From: Geobacteraceae bacterium
GTDB lineage: Bacteria > Desulfobacterota > Desulfuromonadia > Geobacterales > Pseudopelobacteraceae
Direction: 5' to 3'
Assembly (NCBI GenBank): GCA_013336525.1
Contig: JAAXTM010000006.1
Span: forward strand, 62,001 to 126,000
DNA length: 64,000 nt
In this document: positions 9,142 through 21,506 of the stretch, in pieces
Layout: each line of letters begins with the position of its first letter
Numbering within the stretch: the first letter of the stretch is position 1
The notes under the pieces: generated by a model
Seen by the model: only the letters and a program-made list of their open reading frames with translations
What the model was told of the DNA's origin: nothing
Databases searched by the model: none
Program-made: the position numbers and the translations under genes

Positions 9142-10050
9142 CTATATCATGGTCATGGTATTGAATAGAATATCAACCTCACGGCTGATGGATTCATATT
9201 CCTCATCCAGATCGGAAAGAAAATGTTCCAGGCAAGCAGCCAGCGGAGCTGTCGAATACTTTACCAGAACTTCCCAGGCGTTTTCTTCTGACGGCCCCGG
9301 AATACTGGCCTGTGCGACACTGCTGGCGGTGACATGCGACAGGCAGTAAAAATCAGCCAAAGAAACGATTGCCGTCAGCAGCGGGTCCTCGGTGGCCATT
9401 TCCGAAGAGTGATGGTGAGAGATGACATCACAGTAAACGGAAGGAAAATTCCAGCGCTGCGCCAGACATAGCCCAACCTCGCAATGTGTTGTGCCGAAAA
9501 ACTCGTATTCCGCTTCGTGAGTGGTTTGGCTGGTATTACTGATGTTGGTCAGCATCAGGCCGTATTCTTCTTTGCAGTAATGCCCCAGGAAAACCTTGCC
9601 GATATCGTGGAGAATCCCCACCAAATAGGCTTTTTCAGAGTCCGGGTAGCCAACCATTGTCGATATCCGCCTGGAGATCGCTCCGACACTGAAGGAATGT
9701 ATCCAGAACATCTTCATGTCGAATGGCTGTTCCTTCTTTTTGAAACCATCTACAAAATAACTGGTCAGAATCATCTCGCGCACGCTTTTGAAACCAAGAA
9801 ACAGCAGAGCGCGTTTGACTGACACAATGGAATTGTTAGTGCGATACAATGGTGAATTTACGACTCTGATAACCCTGGCAGCCAACACCTGATCCGACAG
9901 AATCAGGTCGGCAATGTCATCCGGGGCGGCATCCTGATCTTCAAGCAGACTGACAACTTTGGAAACGATAGCGGGTATGGTCGGCAGATCGCTTATATCC
10001 TTGAAAAGCTTTCTGGCTTTTATCATCATTGCTACTTTATCCACAAACAC
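9142..10050 (-). CDS. HDOD domain signalling protein
   Basis: 302-aa cytoplasmic protein. The HDOD fold covers about residues 20-215 (LPTIPAIVSKVVSLLEDQDA, DQVLAARVIRVVNSPLY, LVGILHDIGKVFLGHY). HDOD proteins are HD-like domains usually serving as signalling modules, often beside GGDEF or chemotaxis genes. An HDxGK motif is intact, but enzymatic activity is not typical of the family. The track start is GTG 10050; a second GTG at 10044 is better spaced from AGGGGAG. It lies 9 bp downstream of ligA. Confidence 0.85.
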   Translation of the reverse strand: MFVDKVAMMIKARKLFKDISDLPTIPAIVSKVVSLLEDQDAAPDDIADLILSDQVLAARVIRVVNSPLYRTNNSIVSVKRALLFLGFKSVREMILTSYFVDGFKKKEQPFDMKMFWIHSFSVGAISRRISTMVGYPDSEKAYLVGILHDIGKVFLGHYCKEEYGLMLTNISNTSQTTHEAEYEFFGTTHCEVGLCLAQRWNFPSVYCDVISHHHSSEMATEDPLLTAIVSLADFYCLSHVTASSVAQASIPGPSEENAWEVLVKYSTAPLAACLEHFLSDLDEEYESISREVDILFNTMTMI

Positions 10051-10059
10051 TCCCCTCTG

Positions 10060-13090
<3,031 letters not shown>

Positions 13091-13091
<1 letters not shown>

Positions 13092-14935
13092 CAGAAGTTC
13101 ACCCTCACTCCGCCTTCAAACCAGCGGGATGCATTTGGCGCAATTTCGTCCTGATACTGTTTCCCGTTGAAAAGGTTGTGGCCGGAGAAGAACAGTTCAA
13201 ACGAGTTGTTTTCACGTTTAATGAGTGTGGCGCCCAGATGGAGGTCCCAGATCAAACCGGCGTATTGGCCGCCGTACCCGGGGACTGCGTTCCAATAAAT
13301 GTGGCGGCCGGTAAGAGCGCCACGATAGGTTTTGTCGTCGTAGCGTAGCGCCAGCTGTACCGTATGGCGAGGGTCTGCATACACCTTTGATCCGTCACTG
13401 GCGTGGATGCTGTCGGTGAACGTGTACCCTGCCCCAACAGAGGTGTTGTAGAGCGGCGTGGTCCGGACTTCTAATTCTGCGCCTTTGGCGACGCGAGACT
13501 CCGGAATAGAAGAGTCCAGGTTCCGTAGATTTCTCACATTTGTGAGCTCATTGCGGAAAAGCGTCCCCTTCACCCAGAGGTACGGTACGGTGGAACTTTC
13601 GATACCAATTTGACTCGTCCATACCTTTTCCGGCTGACGATCATTAAGCAGAGAGGGGAGGCTGAAACCACGGGCCGTGTACCCCCGCACCAGGGTGGCA
13701 TCGGTAAGTTGCCAGACAGCGCCAAGAGAGGGGCTAAACTGATCGCCACCGGTGACGGTTCGGTCAAAACGAGCGCCGGGTATGACGGAAACCGGGCCAA
13801 AGGTGGAGGTGTCGTTCAAGTAGACACCCCAGCGATTCACCGTTCTGTCCAGCATATCAACATGGACAAATGCATCATTTGCCTTTAATTCGGCATGCTC
13901 GTAGTCCGCTCCCACTACCAATAAATTGTCAACTCCGCGCCATACCAGTTTGGCACTCGCACCGCTCGCCAGTTCGCGGCTGTTAATGGTTTGTGTCGGG
14001 GTGTTGTCAGAAATCTGGGCAGAAAAGGTGTCTTGATGTCTGGATGAGTAACGACCAAGCAGCTCAAGCTCAAGTCCGTTGGCCAAAGACTTGCGCATTC
14101 CCATGGAAGCGGAAATGGTGTGAAGAGACTGGTCTTCCTTGTTATCCCAGCCGATATTGTCGCCCCACAATGTTCCACGGTCTGCCCGGTCATACTTGAA
14201 GGTAGACCAGAACTGGCCATTGTCGGGGAGACTCCATAATAATTTGGTATAGATGCCGTTTGACGAGACAGCTGTATGCGGAGTCAGCCCATTCGTGCCG
14301 AGAAAGCCGCCGGAGAGATAGTATCCCATACGGCCCGTAGTGCCGAAAAGCTCCGCTCTGGTGTCGGCTGTGGTCCGTTCACCGATGGAGGCGCTGACAG
14401 AGCCTCCATCGGCACGGTCAGTACCTGATGACTTGGTGATGACGTTTATTACCCCTCCCAATGCCTGACCCCAGACAGAGGAGGCGGCACCCTTGACGAT
14501 CTCGATCCGTTCGATGATTTGAGCCGGAACCAGACTTACGTCAGAGAAGTTTTCCCCCAGGGTGTTGAGCGGTATGCCATCAAGCAGCACCAGTACATGC
14601 GCAACAGATGAAGATTGAATGCTTGTGAAGACGATATTTCCCTGAGCACCGCGCGGATCGGTCTGGATGCCTGGGATGGTTATCAATACGTCGGCCAGGG
14701 TGTGGGCGTTGAGCAGCCGGATGTCGACGGCAGTGATGACGGTGACGTTTTCGGCGGTTTGTGATAGCGGTTTGGGCACGCGGGAAGACGCGGAAGTTTG
14801 TTCCTGAAAGGCGTTAAACAAGTCAAGGGTGTCTTCGTTCTCCTCGCCCCATGAGAGTGAGGGAGACAGACAAATAGTCAGGCATATGAACAAAAGAATC
14901 GCCTGTAGGCTATGTGATTTGTAGACTGTTTTCAT
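13091..14935 (-). CDS. TonB-dependent outer-membrane receptor
   Basis: 614-aa outer-membrane transporter. Signal peptide (about 1-30), plug domain (about 60-170; TVITAVDIRLLNAHTLADVL, VLVLLDGIPLN, ERIEIVKGAASSVWG) and a 22-strand-type barrel ending in Phe (GGVRVNF). Size and plug resemble BtuB-class receptors. Transcribed divergently from the 33-aa peptide and radical SAM maturase genes with 76 bp between, so it may import or export-coordinate their product, or take up a cofactor. That link is inference. Confidence 0.88.
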
Positions 14936-15011
14936 AGAAGATCTTTTTTAATTAACAGAAAAAATGTTATTTTGTCCATCAATTTAAATATACAGAAAGG
15001 AGGTGATACGA

Positions 15012-15113
15012 ATGAGTGAGGAAAATAATGATTTGGTAGTGTTGGTGGAAGGGCAAAGCGAAGAGTCTGTGCAGGCATGCACCTGCACGACTGGGCCAAC
15101 TGCGGTCAGGTAG
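15012..15113 (+). CDS. Putative geopeptide-type RiPP precursor, 33 aa
   Basis: A short ORF missing from the track. ATG 15012 has a near-perfect AAGGAGGTGAT eight bases upstream, stronger than any neighbour. The peptide starts MSEENNDLVVLVEG (acidic leader) and ends with the core-like QACTCTTGPTAVR. The two Cys separated by one residue, followed by Thr/Gly/Pro, would be targets for radical-SAM crosslinking. A 9-bp hairpin follows directly, then the SPASM maturase gene. The layout is that of a RiPP precursor plus enzyme. Precursor role is inference from size, composition and position. Confidence 0.78.
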   Translation: MSEENNDLVVLVEGQSEESVQACTCTTGPTAVR

Positions 15114-15119
15114 TCAACC

Positions 15120-15145
15120 GGCAGGGAGGGCATTTACTCCCTGCC
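15120..15145 (+). terminator. Hairpin between RiPP precursor and maturase genes
   Basis: GGCAGGGAG (15120-15128) pairs perfectly with CTCCCTGCC (15137-15145) around an 8-base loop. No long T-run follows, so it is more likely an attenuator or 3'-end stabiliser giving more precursor than maturase mRNA than a full terminator. Confidence 0.65.
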
Positions 15146-15169
15146 AACCTATTTCATGGAGCAACTTAA

Positions 15170-16519
15170 ATGGAGCTGTCACGCTATCTGAAGGTTTATT
15201 CCAGCACCGACAAGCCGGGGCGGGTTTTATTGTTCGCCACAAGACTCTGCGCGGTGCTGGAGTTGTCTGAATCGCTCTGGTCAAAGGTCTGCTCTGGTGG
15301 TGATTTGGCGGAGAAGGAGATTGAAACCTTGCTGCGTCTGAAGGTCATGGTGCCGAATCATTCTGTCGAACGGGAAGAGCTGCTGGATACCTTCAATCGT
15401 GCCAACCGGATGAAACGGCCCTTCACAGCCCTGGTGACGCTGACGCTGGAGTGCAACCTGGCTTGCCCGTACTGCTTTGAAGAACCCTTCCGGGGAAGCT
15501 TGAGAATGACTGATGATACGGCTGGGGTGTTGATCGCCATGCTGGAAAACAAGATGAAAGCGGGACTGGATGTGAAAGTCGATTTCTACGGTGGTGAGGC
15601 ATTGATGGAACTGCCTCGCCTGAAGTCGATTGCCGGTCGCCTTCACGAAGCAGCGCGTGTTAACGGTGTTGTTTTTGAGTTTTTTATCATCAGCAACGGC
15701 ACGCTGCTAAACCGTCAGGTTGTGCAGGAATTGCTTCCGCTTGGCTTGATCGGCGCGAAGTTGACCCTCGACGGCCCATCTGATATTCATGACCAACAAC
15801 GTCCCTTTGCCTCCGGTCGCGGGAGTTTTGCTCCAATCCTTAAAAACATTAAAGAGATCTCTGGTCTGATTTCGCTTGAGCTGGGCAGCAATTATACCCG
15901 CGATAACTATCTCCGTTTTCCGGAAATGCTTGATATTCTACTGCAGGAAGGTGTTACCCCGGATAAGCTGGCGGCGGTAGGTTTCTTTCCGGTTTTCCCC
16001 AAATCGGACGGCAGCATGAGCGGCGAGTGCAACTCGGCCTGTTCCGCATGTGACGAGCCCTGGATGATCGAGGCCGGTCTTTTTCTGCGCGGTGAAATAC
16101 TACGCCGCGGATTTGTTGCCCCGAAGACAAGAATGGCCGGCTGCATGATCGAGTTCGACAATGATATCGTGGTTGGCTACGATGGTTCACTCTACAAATG
16201 CCCGGTGTTCATGGGACAGGAAGAAATGTGTGTGGGCACCCTTGCAGACGGCATCAACGATTACCGCCAATCCCACAACCTCGATGTCTGGAAAAACAAT
16301 GAATGCCTGGAGTGCGCCTATCTGCCGCTCTGCTTCGGCGGCTGCCGCTTCTTTAACAAACTGAAAACCGGCAGCATCAACGGCGTCGATTGCCGCCGCG
16401 TCATGCTGGATGCTTCATTGGAAAGAATCGTATTGCAGGATCTGGCATCGAGATGCGATAAGGGAAAACGAATTCCTCCATTGTTACAGTCTATTTCAAA
16501 TCCTGACGGAGTCGCTTGA
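15170..16519 (+). CDS. Radical SAM/SPASM peptide maturase (geopeptide type)
   Basis: 449 aa. An N-terminal ~85-residue region (SRYLKVYSSTDKPGRVLLFA) is of the kind found on peptide-binding SPASM maturases. The radical SAM core begins at CNLACPYC (CxxxCxxC for the SAM-binding 4Fe-4S cluster), and the C-terminus is Cys-rich SPASM (CMIEF, YKCPVF, CLECAYLPLCFGGC, DCRR) for auxiliary clusters. ATG 15170 has GGAG upstream. Resemblance to Geobacter 'geopeptide' maturases is from memory of that family. The predicted substrate is the 33-aa peptide encoded upstream; the HD gene follows 4 bases later. Confidence 0.85.
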   Translation: MELSRYLKVYSSTDKPGRVLLFATRLCAVLELSESLWSKVCSGGDLAEKEIETLLRLKVMVPNHSVEREELLDTFNRANRMKRPFTALVTLTLECNLACPYCFEEPFRGSLRMTDDTAGVLIAMLENKMKAGLDVKVDFYGGEALMELPRLKSIAGRLHEAARVNGVVFEFFIISNGTLLNRQVVQELLPLGLIGAKLTLDGPSDIHDQQRPFASGRGSFAPILKNIKEISGLISLELGSNYTRDNYLRFPEMLDILLQEGVTPDKLAAVGFFPVFPKSDGSMSGECNSACSACDEPWMIEAGLFLRGEILRRGFVAPKTRMAGCMIEFDNDIVVGYDGSLYKCPVFMGQEEMCVGTLADGINDYRQSHNLDVWKNNECLECAYLPLCFGGCRFFNKLKTGSINGVDCRRVMLDASLERIVLQDLASRCDKGKRIPPLLQSISNPDGVA

Positions 16520-16523
16520 CAGT

Positions 16524-17300
16524 ATGGAACAGTCACATCTTGATGATCTCATCCGCTGGTTCGACAGCTACGTCGAGCCGTTTCTTGACACAGATGAAGA
16601 AGGTGCACGGAATATCCACCTCAAAATCGAGCATACCCGAAAAGTGTGTGAAGCGATGGCGTTGTTATCTGAAGGTGAAAACCTTTCTGAGAACGAGGCT
16701 CGCATAGCCTCGGTTGTTGCCCTGCTGCACGATGTCGGACGTTTTCCGCAGTACCGTCGCTGGCGTACTTTTCTAGACAGCGAATCGGACAATCATGCAC
16801 GTCTTGCCATCGATGTAATCAGGGAAGAAAATATCCTGTCCGGTATTGCCTTGCCTGAGCAGGTTTTGATCGAGGAGGCGGTCCGGTTTCACAATTTATT
16901 GAAACCACCCGAAAAGATTCAATCCCCTACCAGACAATATATCAACCTGATCCGCGATGCAGACAAGCTTGATATCTGGCGTATTTTCGTCGAACTGCTG
17001 GCCCAGCCACCGGAAGAACGTGCTTCGGCAGCGACTCTCGGACTGCCTGAACTTCCAGATACGGCATCTGTGCAATGCATCGCAGCACTGAATTCCGGCT
17101 CGATTGTACCGCTTGACACGATCACCTGTTTCAATGATTTCAAACTGCTGCAGATTTCCTGGGTTTATGACCTTACCTATGACACTTCACGCCGGATACT
17201 GCGTGAACGTGGCTATATTCAGGCACTTGCAGCCACGCTCCCTGAACAGGACAACATTCGTGAGGCCGTGTCAAAGGCGCTTGCTTCTCTTTCAGCTTGA
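16524..17300 (+). CDS. HD domain phosphohydrolase-like protein
   Basis: 258-aa soluble protein. HD residues are intact: H in KIEHTRKV, LLHDVGRFPQYRRW, and a distal D in LIRDADKLDIWR. Start placed at ATG 16524, 4 bp after the maturase stop; the track's earlier start would overlap it by 110 bp. Operon position suggests it is co-made with the maturase, but HD proteins are general enough that this may be coincidence. Substrate unknown. Confidence 0.8.
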   Translation: MEQSHLDDLIRWFDSYVEPFLDTDEEGARNIHLKIEHTRKVCEAMALLSEGENLSENEARIASVVALLHDVGRFPQYRRWRTFLDSESDNHARLAIDVIREENILSGIALPEQVLIEEAVRFHNLLKPPEKIQSPTRQYINLIRDADKLDIWRIFVELLAQPPEERASAATLGLPELPDTASVQCIAALNSGSIVPLDTITCFNDFKLLQISWVYDLTYDTSRRILRERGYIQALAATLPEQDNIREAVSKALASLSA

Positions 17301-17355
17301 CATATATGACTCCGCTTTACACAATGCCATTTCTACTTTTCTATAGGAGTCCTTG

Positions 17356-19785
17356 ATGTCTGACCAATACCTGATACCCACTGATAAACTACGCTGGAAC
17401 TGCGATCCGGACCTTCTCGGCTTTGAAACAACGGCAGAGCTTCCTGATTTCAGTGACGCCATCGGACAGAAGCGGGCACTGCGCTCCATTGAATTTGGCC
17501 TGGGGGTTGATGGCTCCGGCTTCAATCTGTATATATCCGGCGAAACCGGCACCGGTCGCACCTCCACTATCGCCAGCATTCTCAAAAAACGCGCAAAAAA
17601 CGAGCCACAGCCGCACGACTGGGTATATGTCAATAACTTCAAGGACTCGGACTCCGCTATTTCACTCGATCTCCCCGCCGGAAAAGGGAGTGAACTGGCA
17701 GCAGACATGAAGGAGCTGATCGAGGCTTTTCGAAATGACATTCCCAAGGCGCTTGAAAGCAGTGAGTATGAAAGCAAACGAGCCGAATTACTTGAGAGCT
17801 ACCAGACTGCTTCTAACAATCTTTTTCAGGGGCTTGAGAAGGATGCTGAAAAGTTGGGATTTTCGCTACAGAGAACCGTCTCAGGCTTAGTGATAGTTCC
17901 GCAGAAAGCCGGGCATAATTACACTCAGGAAGAATATGATGCGCTTAACGAAAAGAAACGTCAGAAACTTGAAAAACTTGGTAAGGAACTGACTGAGCAG
18001 CTCAATGAAGTTTTGCGTCAGGTACGTGAGCAGGAAAAGATAACAAAGGACGCTCTGGCTCAGGCTGATCGCGATCTCGGCATGTCCTGTTTGGGACACC
18101 GTCTTGATCCGTTAAGAGAAAAGTATGGTGAACTTGAAAAGGTGCTCGGCTATCTAGAATCTGTCCAGGAAGACATTTTGATCAATCTGGACGATTTTAA
18201 ACCGCAATCAGTCCAACCTCAGATTCCGGGCATCAAGCTACCACGACAAGAGCCATCCTTTGACCGTTATCAGGTCAATGTACTGGTGGATAACAAAGAT
18301 ACTGACGGCGCGCCCGTCGTATTTGAATCAAACCCGACGTACAACAACCTCTTCGGGCGAATTGAACACGTCATGCAGTACGGCGGTGTGGCTGTTACCG
18401 ATTTCACCATGATTCGTTCCGGTGCCCTGCATCGCGCTAACGGTGGATATCTGGTCATCGACGCACGCGAAGTGCTGATAAATCCTTTTGTCTGGGATTC
18501 TCTAAAGCGCTGCATCCGCAATAATGAAATCAGAATCGAAGACGTGCTTGAACAGTACCGTTTTATGACCATGGTTTCGCTCAAACCGGAACCGGTCCAT
18601 ATGCGTGCTAAAATTGTGTTGATCGGCACCCCCTGGATTTATTACCTGCTGTTTCACCTTGACCCTGATTATCGTAAGTTTTTCAAAGTAAAAGCAGAAT
18701 TTGATAGTCGTGTCGAACGAACTCCGGAAATCATGCATGATTATTCGCTTTTTGTCGCCAGCCATTGCCGGGCCGAAGGACTGCTGCCATTTCACAATAG
18801 CGGTGTTGCTGCACTGCTGGAGCACACCGCACGCATGGCCGACGACCAGTCCAAGCTCTCATCACAATTCATGGAGATCGCCGATTTCATCCGTGAAATC
18901 AGTTTTTGGGCCACAAAAGCCGACCGCACCATCATAAGTGGTGATGATGTTCGCGCCGCTGCCAAAGAGAGCCTTTATCGTGTCAATCGCATTGAAGAGC
19001 GGATGCAGGAGCTGTACGATGATGGAATTCTCATGGTCGACACCTCTGGTGCCGTTGTCGGGCAAATCAACGGCCTCTCAGTCATTGGCCTCGGGGATCA
19101 CACCTTTGGCCGCCCGACCCGCATCACCGCAACGGTCTATACCGGACAGGACGGAATGATCAACATTGAACGCGAAGTCAAACTTTCCGGACCGATCCAT
19201 GACAAGGGGGTCCTGATCCTGACCGGCTATCTGGGAGGCACCTTTGCTTCAGAACGTCCACTGTCATTATCAGCTTCAATCTGTTTCGAGCAGTCCTACG
19301 ACGGCATCGAGGGGGACAGCGCCTCTTCTACTGAACTCTACGCACTGCTGTCGGCTCTTTCCGGTGTCGCCATCAAACAGGGGATTGCGGTTACCGGCAG
19401 CGTCAATCAGCGCGGCATAGTTCAACCTATAGGCGGTGTTAATCACAAAATCGAAGGTTTTTTTGCAGTCTGCCGGTCTCAGGGGCTGACCGGAGAACAG
19501 GGGGTCATGATTCCTAAATCTAACGAACGTCACCTTATGCTGCACGAAGATGTGGTTAACGCTGTCGATGCCGGACAGTTTCATATCTGGAGTGTAGAAA
19601 CAATTGAGCAGGGGATTGAAATCCTCACCAACACCAAAGCGGGACAGCGCGGCAAGAACGGGAAGTTTCCCAAAGGTTCAATTTACCAGTTGGTCGATGC
19701 GCGTTTACTGGCCATGGCAGACCGACTGAAGGATCAAAAAAAGAAACCGAAGGCAAAAAAGCGGACAGTCTCAAAAACGATATAA
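17356..19785 (+). CDS. Lon-family ATP-dependent protease (LonB-like, AAA_32 type)
   Basis: 809 aa. The AAA+ part has Walker A GETGTGRTS near residue 55, separated from the rest by a long coiled-coil insertion (about 130-270). The C-terminal S16 protease domain has the catalytic Ser region GDSASSTELYALLSAL and the catalytic Lys in GGVNHKIEGF. It lacks the LON substrate-binding N-domain of classical Lon. Start is ATG 17356 with AGGAG; the track's first codon is a TTG one codon earlier. Cytosolic quality-control protease. Confidence 0.88.
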   Translation: MSDQYLIPTDKLRWNCDPDLLGFETTAELPDFSDAIGQKRALRSIEFGLGVDGSGFNLYISGETGTGRTSTIASILKKRAKNEPQPHDWVYVNNFKDSDSAISLDLPAGKGSELAADMKELIEAFRNDIPKALESSEYESKRAELLESYQTASNNLFQGLEKDAEKLGFSLQRTVSGLVIVPQKAGHNYTQEEYDALNEKKRQKLEKLGKELTEQLNEVLRQVREQEKITKDALAQADRDLGMSCLGHRLDPLREKYGELEKVLGYLESVQEDILINLDDFKPQSVQPQIPGIKLPRQEPSFDRYQVNVLVDNKDTDGAPVVFESNPTYNNLFGRIEHVMQYGGVAVTDFTMIRSGALHRANGGYLVIDAREVLINPFVWDSLKRCIRNNEIRIEDVLEQYRFMTMVSLKPEPVHMRAKIVLIGTPWIYYLLFHLDPDYRKFFKVKAEFDSRVERTPEIMHDYSLFVASHCRAEGLLPFHNSGVAALLEHTARMADDQSKLSSQFMEIADFIREISFWATKADRTIISGDDVRAAAKESLYRVNRIEERMQELYDDGILMVDTSGAVVGQINGLSVIGLGDHTFGRPTRITATVYTGQDGMINIEREVKLSGPIHDKGVLILTGYLGGTFASERPLSLSASICFEQSYDGIEGDSASSTELYALLSALSGVAIKQGIAVTGSVNQRGIVQPIGGVNHKIEGFFAVCRSQGLTGEQGVMIPKSNERHLMLHEDVVNAVDAGQFHIWSVETIEQGIEILTNTKAGQRGKNGKFPKGSIYQLVDARLLAMADRLKDQKKKPKAKKRTVSKTI

Positions 19786-19811
19786 GATAATAGAAAGGGG
19801 GGGTACACATA

Positions 19812-20219
19812 ATGGGCATACAGTGGAGAGATTCATTGGCAATCGGAGTTGAAGCTGTTGACAACCAGCACAAGGAGCTTCTGCTTCGCTTTGACAGGCT
19901 ATTGAACGCATGTCAAGCAGGGCAAGGGATTGAAGAACTCAAAAGATTACAGAAGTTTCTTGGGGAGTACGTGCAGACCCATTTCAGTGATGAGGAAGAA
20001 CTTCAGCGCCTGCACCATTATCCCGGTTATGAAGCCCATCACGCAGAACACGTCTATTTTATTGATCAGATTAAAAAGCTGGAAGCCGAAACTATAAAAG
20101 ATGGCGTTTCCACTCACCATGTTGTCGAGACCAACAACATGCTCCTGAAATGGCTGCTTAATCATATTTCCAAAGTAGACAAGGAACTGGGAGCATTTAT
20201 CAAATCCGGCACCCCCTGA
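19812..20219 (+). CDS. Bacteriohemerythrin
   Basis: 135-aa single-domain di-iron O2-binding protein. Ligand motifs are visible in order: the N-terminal WRDSLAIGVEAVDNQHKEL (H), HFSDEEEL (H, E), YEAHHAEH (H, H), and WLLNHISKVDKEL (H, D). In geobacters such proteins are thought to handle or sense oxygen. AAAGGGGGGG upstream of the ATG. No partner gene is evident. Confidence 0.93.
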   Translation: MGIQWRDSLAIGVEAVDNQHKELLLRFDRLLNACQAGQGIEELKRLQKFLGEYVQTHFSDEEELQRLHHYPGYEAHHAEHVYFIDQIKKLEAETIKDGVSTHHVVETNNMLLKWLLNHISKVDKELGAFIKSGTP

Positions 20220-20286
20220 CAAAGATGGAACGGGGGCCCAAACTCTGCGCCCCTGTTCCATATCAACACTTATAATCCCCCCACAA

Positions 20287-20466
20287 TCAGCTGCAGTCGG
20301 AACGCCAGAGGCATTCTGCCTGACCACATTCAGAAACCTGCCCGGTCTCGAAACAGACGTCGTTACCTTCTGACAGCTGTATGGCTCGTATCAATTCAGC
20401 TTTTTTCAGTTTACCAACCTTTATGTCATGCTGCTTTGCGATCTTTTTGATCTCTTCAAGATTCAT
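20287..20466 (-). CDS. Small Rho_N/SAP-like protein with Cys-rich tail, 59 aa
   Basis: Absent from the ORF track. Reverse strand ATG 20466 follows AGGAG at 8 bases. Residues 1-32 (MNLEEIKKIAKQHDIKVGK, then LKKAELIRAIQ) match the helix-extended-helix Rho_N/SAP nucleic-acid-binding motif. The tail carries four Cys (VCFETG, ECGQAECLW, DCS) that could bind metal. Small proteins of this plan recur in Geobacter genomes (recollection). It lies alone, convergent with the hemerythrin gene. Function unknown; RNA or DNA binding is likely. Confidence 0.85.
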   Translation of the reverse strand: MNLEEIKKIAKQHDIKVGKLKKAELIRAIQLSEGNDVCFETGQVSECGQAECLWRSDCS

Positions 20467-20550
20467 TTTAACTTCTCCTGCTTATCTAGTAATGACCAAC
20501 AAACAACGGCATTCTACCGTACTATCCCACATAGTCAAGTACTGGATACA

Positions 20551-20585
20551 AAAAAAGAGGCGAACAATGACTGTTCGCCTCTTTT
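20551..20585 (-). terminator. Intrinsic terminator of the ppiD-purC operon
   Basis: GAGGCGAACA (20557-20566) pairs with TGTTCGCCTC (20572-20581) over a 5-base loop. On the minus strand, downstream of purC, it is followed by seven T; on the plus strand it is followed by five T. So it may act in both directions. Confidence 0.85.
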
Positions 20586-20606
20586 TAATATTACTTGTGA
20601 CTGAAT

Positions 20607-21497
20607 CTACACCGTTATTCCGGCAATTCTCTGCAACGCTTCGCGATATTTGTCGGCTGTCTTATCCAGAATTTCCTGAGGGAGCACAGGTGCAGGAGCG
20701 CACTTTCCCCAGTCAAGAGTTTCCAGGTAATCACGCAGGAACTGTTTATCGAAACTCGGCTGCTGTCCACCAGGCTGATATGCTTCCTTCAGCCAGAACC
20801 GGCTTGAGTCAGGGGTCATGCACTCATCTATAATAATCAGTTCACCATTATAAACGCCAAACTCGAATTTGGTATCGGCAATAATGATCCCCTTTTTATC
20901 AGCCAGATCTCGCGCACGGATATAAATCTTAAGGGTGTAATCACGAGCTTTTTCCGCAAGATCACGACCACAGAGTTCCACCATTTTTTCAAAGGTGATT
21001 GTTTCATCGTGAGCGCCTAGATCGGCTTTGGTAGAAGGGGTGAAGATCGGCTCCGGGAGACGATCGGATTCTTTAAGACCAACTGGTAATTTAATGCCGC
21101 TGATCTCGCCTGTTGCCTTGTAATCCTTCCAGCCCGAACCTGAGACATAACCACGCACAATACATTCAACCGGCAGCGGCGTTGCTTTTTTTACCAGCAT
21201 CGAACGCCCTTTGAGAATTTCAGCGTAAGGCTGGCATTCAGCGGGGTAGTCAGCAACATCAATAGATATAATGTGGTTAGGTACGATGTCTTCCATCTGG
21301 CGGAACCAGAAGGCAGATATCTGGGTCAGAACGAATCCCTTATCTGGAATCGGCTCATTCATGATTACATCAAAAGCCGAAATCCGGTCAGATGTCACCA
21401 GCAAAAGTGTCTCACCCAGGTCATAAATATCACGTACCTTACCTCGGGCTATCAGATTCAAACCGGGAAAATCTGTTTGTAGTACAAGTGTTGACAT
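20607..21497 (-). CDS. purC: Phosphoribosylaminoimidazole-succinocarboxamide synthase
   Basis: 296-aa SAICAR synthase of de novo purine synthesis, ligating aspartate to CAIR with ATP. Motifs: [50 protein letters not shown] and [12 protein letters not shown]-like [14 protein letters not shown] 21497 has a GGAG upstream. It follows ppiD by 9 bases and ends at the terminator at 20557. Confidence 0.95.
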   Translation of the reverse strand: MSTLVLQTDFPGLNLIARGKVRDIYDLGETLLLVTSDRISAFDVIMNEPIPDKGFVLTQISAFWFRQMEDIVPNHIISIDVADYPAECQPYAEILKGRSMLVKKATPLPVECIVRGYVSGSGWKDYKATGEISGIKLPVGLKESDRLPEPIFTPSTKADLGAHDETITFEKMVELCGRDLAEKARDYTLKIYIRARDLADKKGIIIADTKFEFGVYNGELIIIDECMTPDSSRFWLKEAYQPGGQQPSFDKQFLRDYLETLDWGKCAPAPVLPQEILDKTADKYREALQRIAGITV

Positions 21498-21506
21498 ATC
21501 AGTCTC

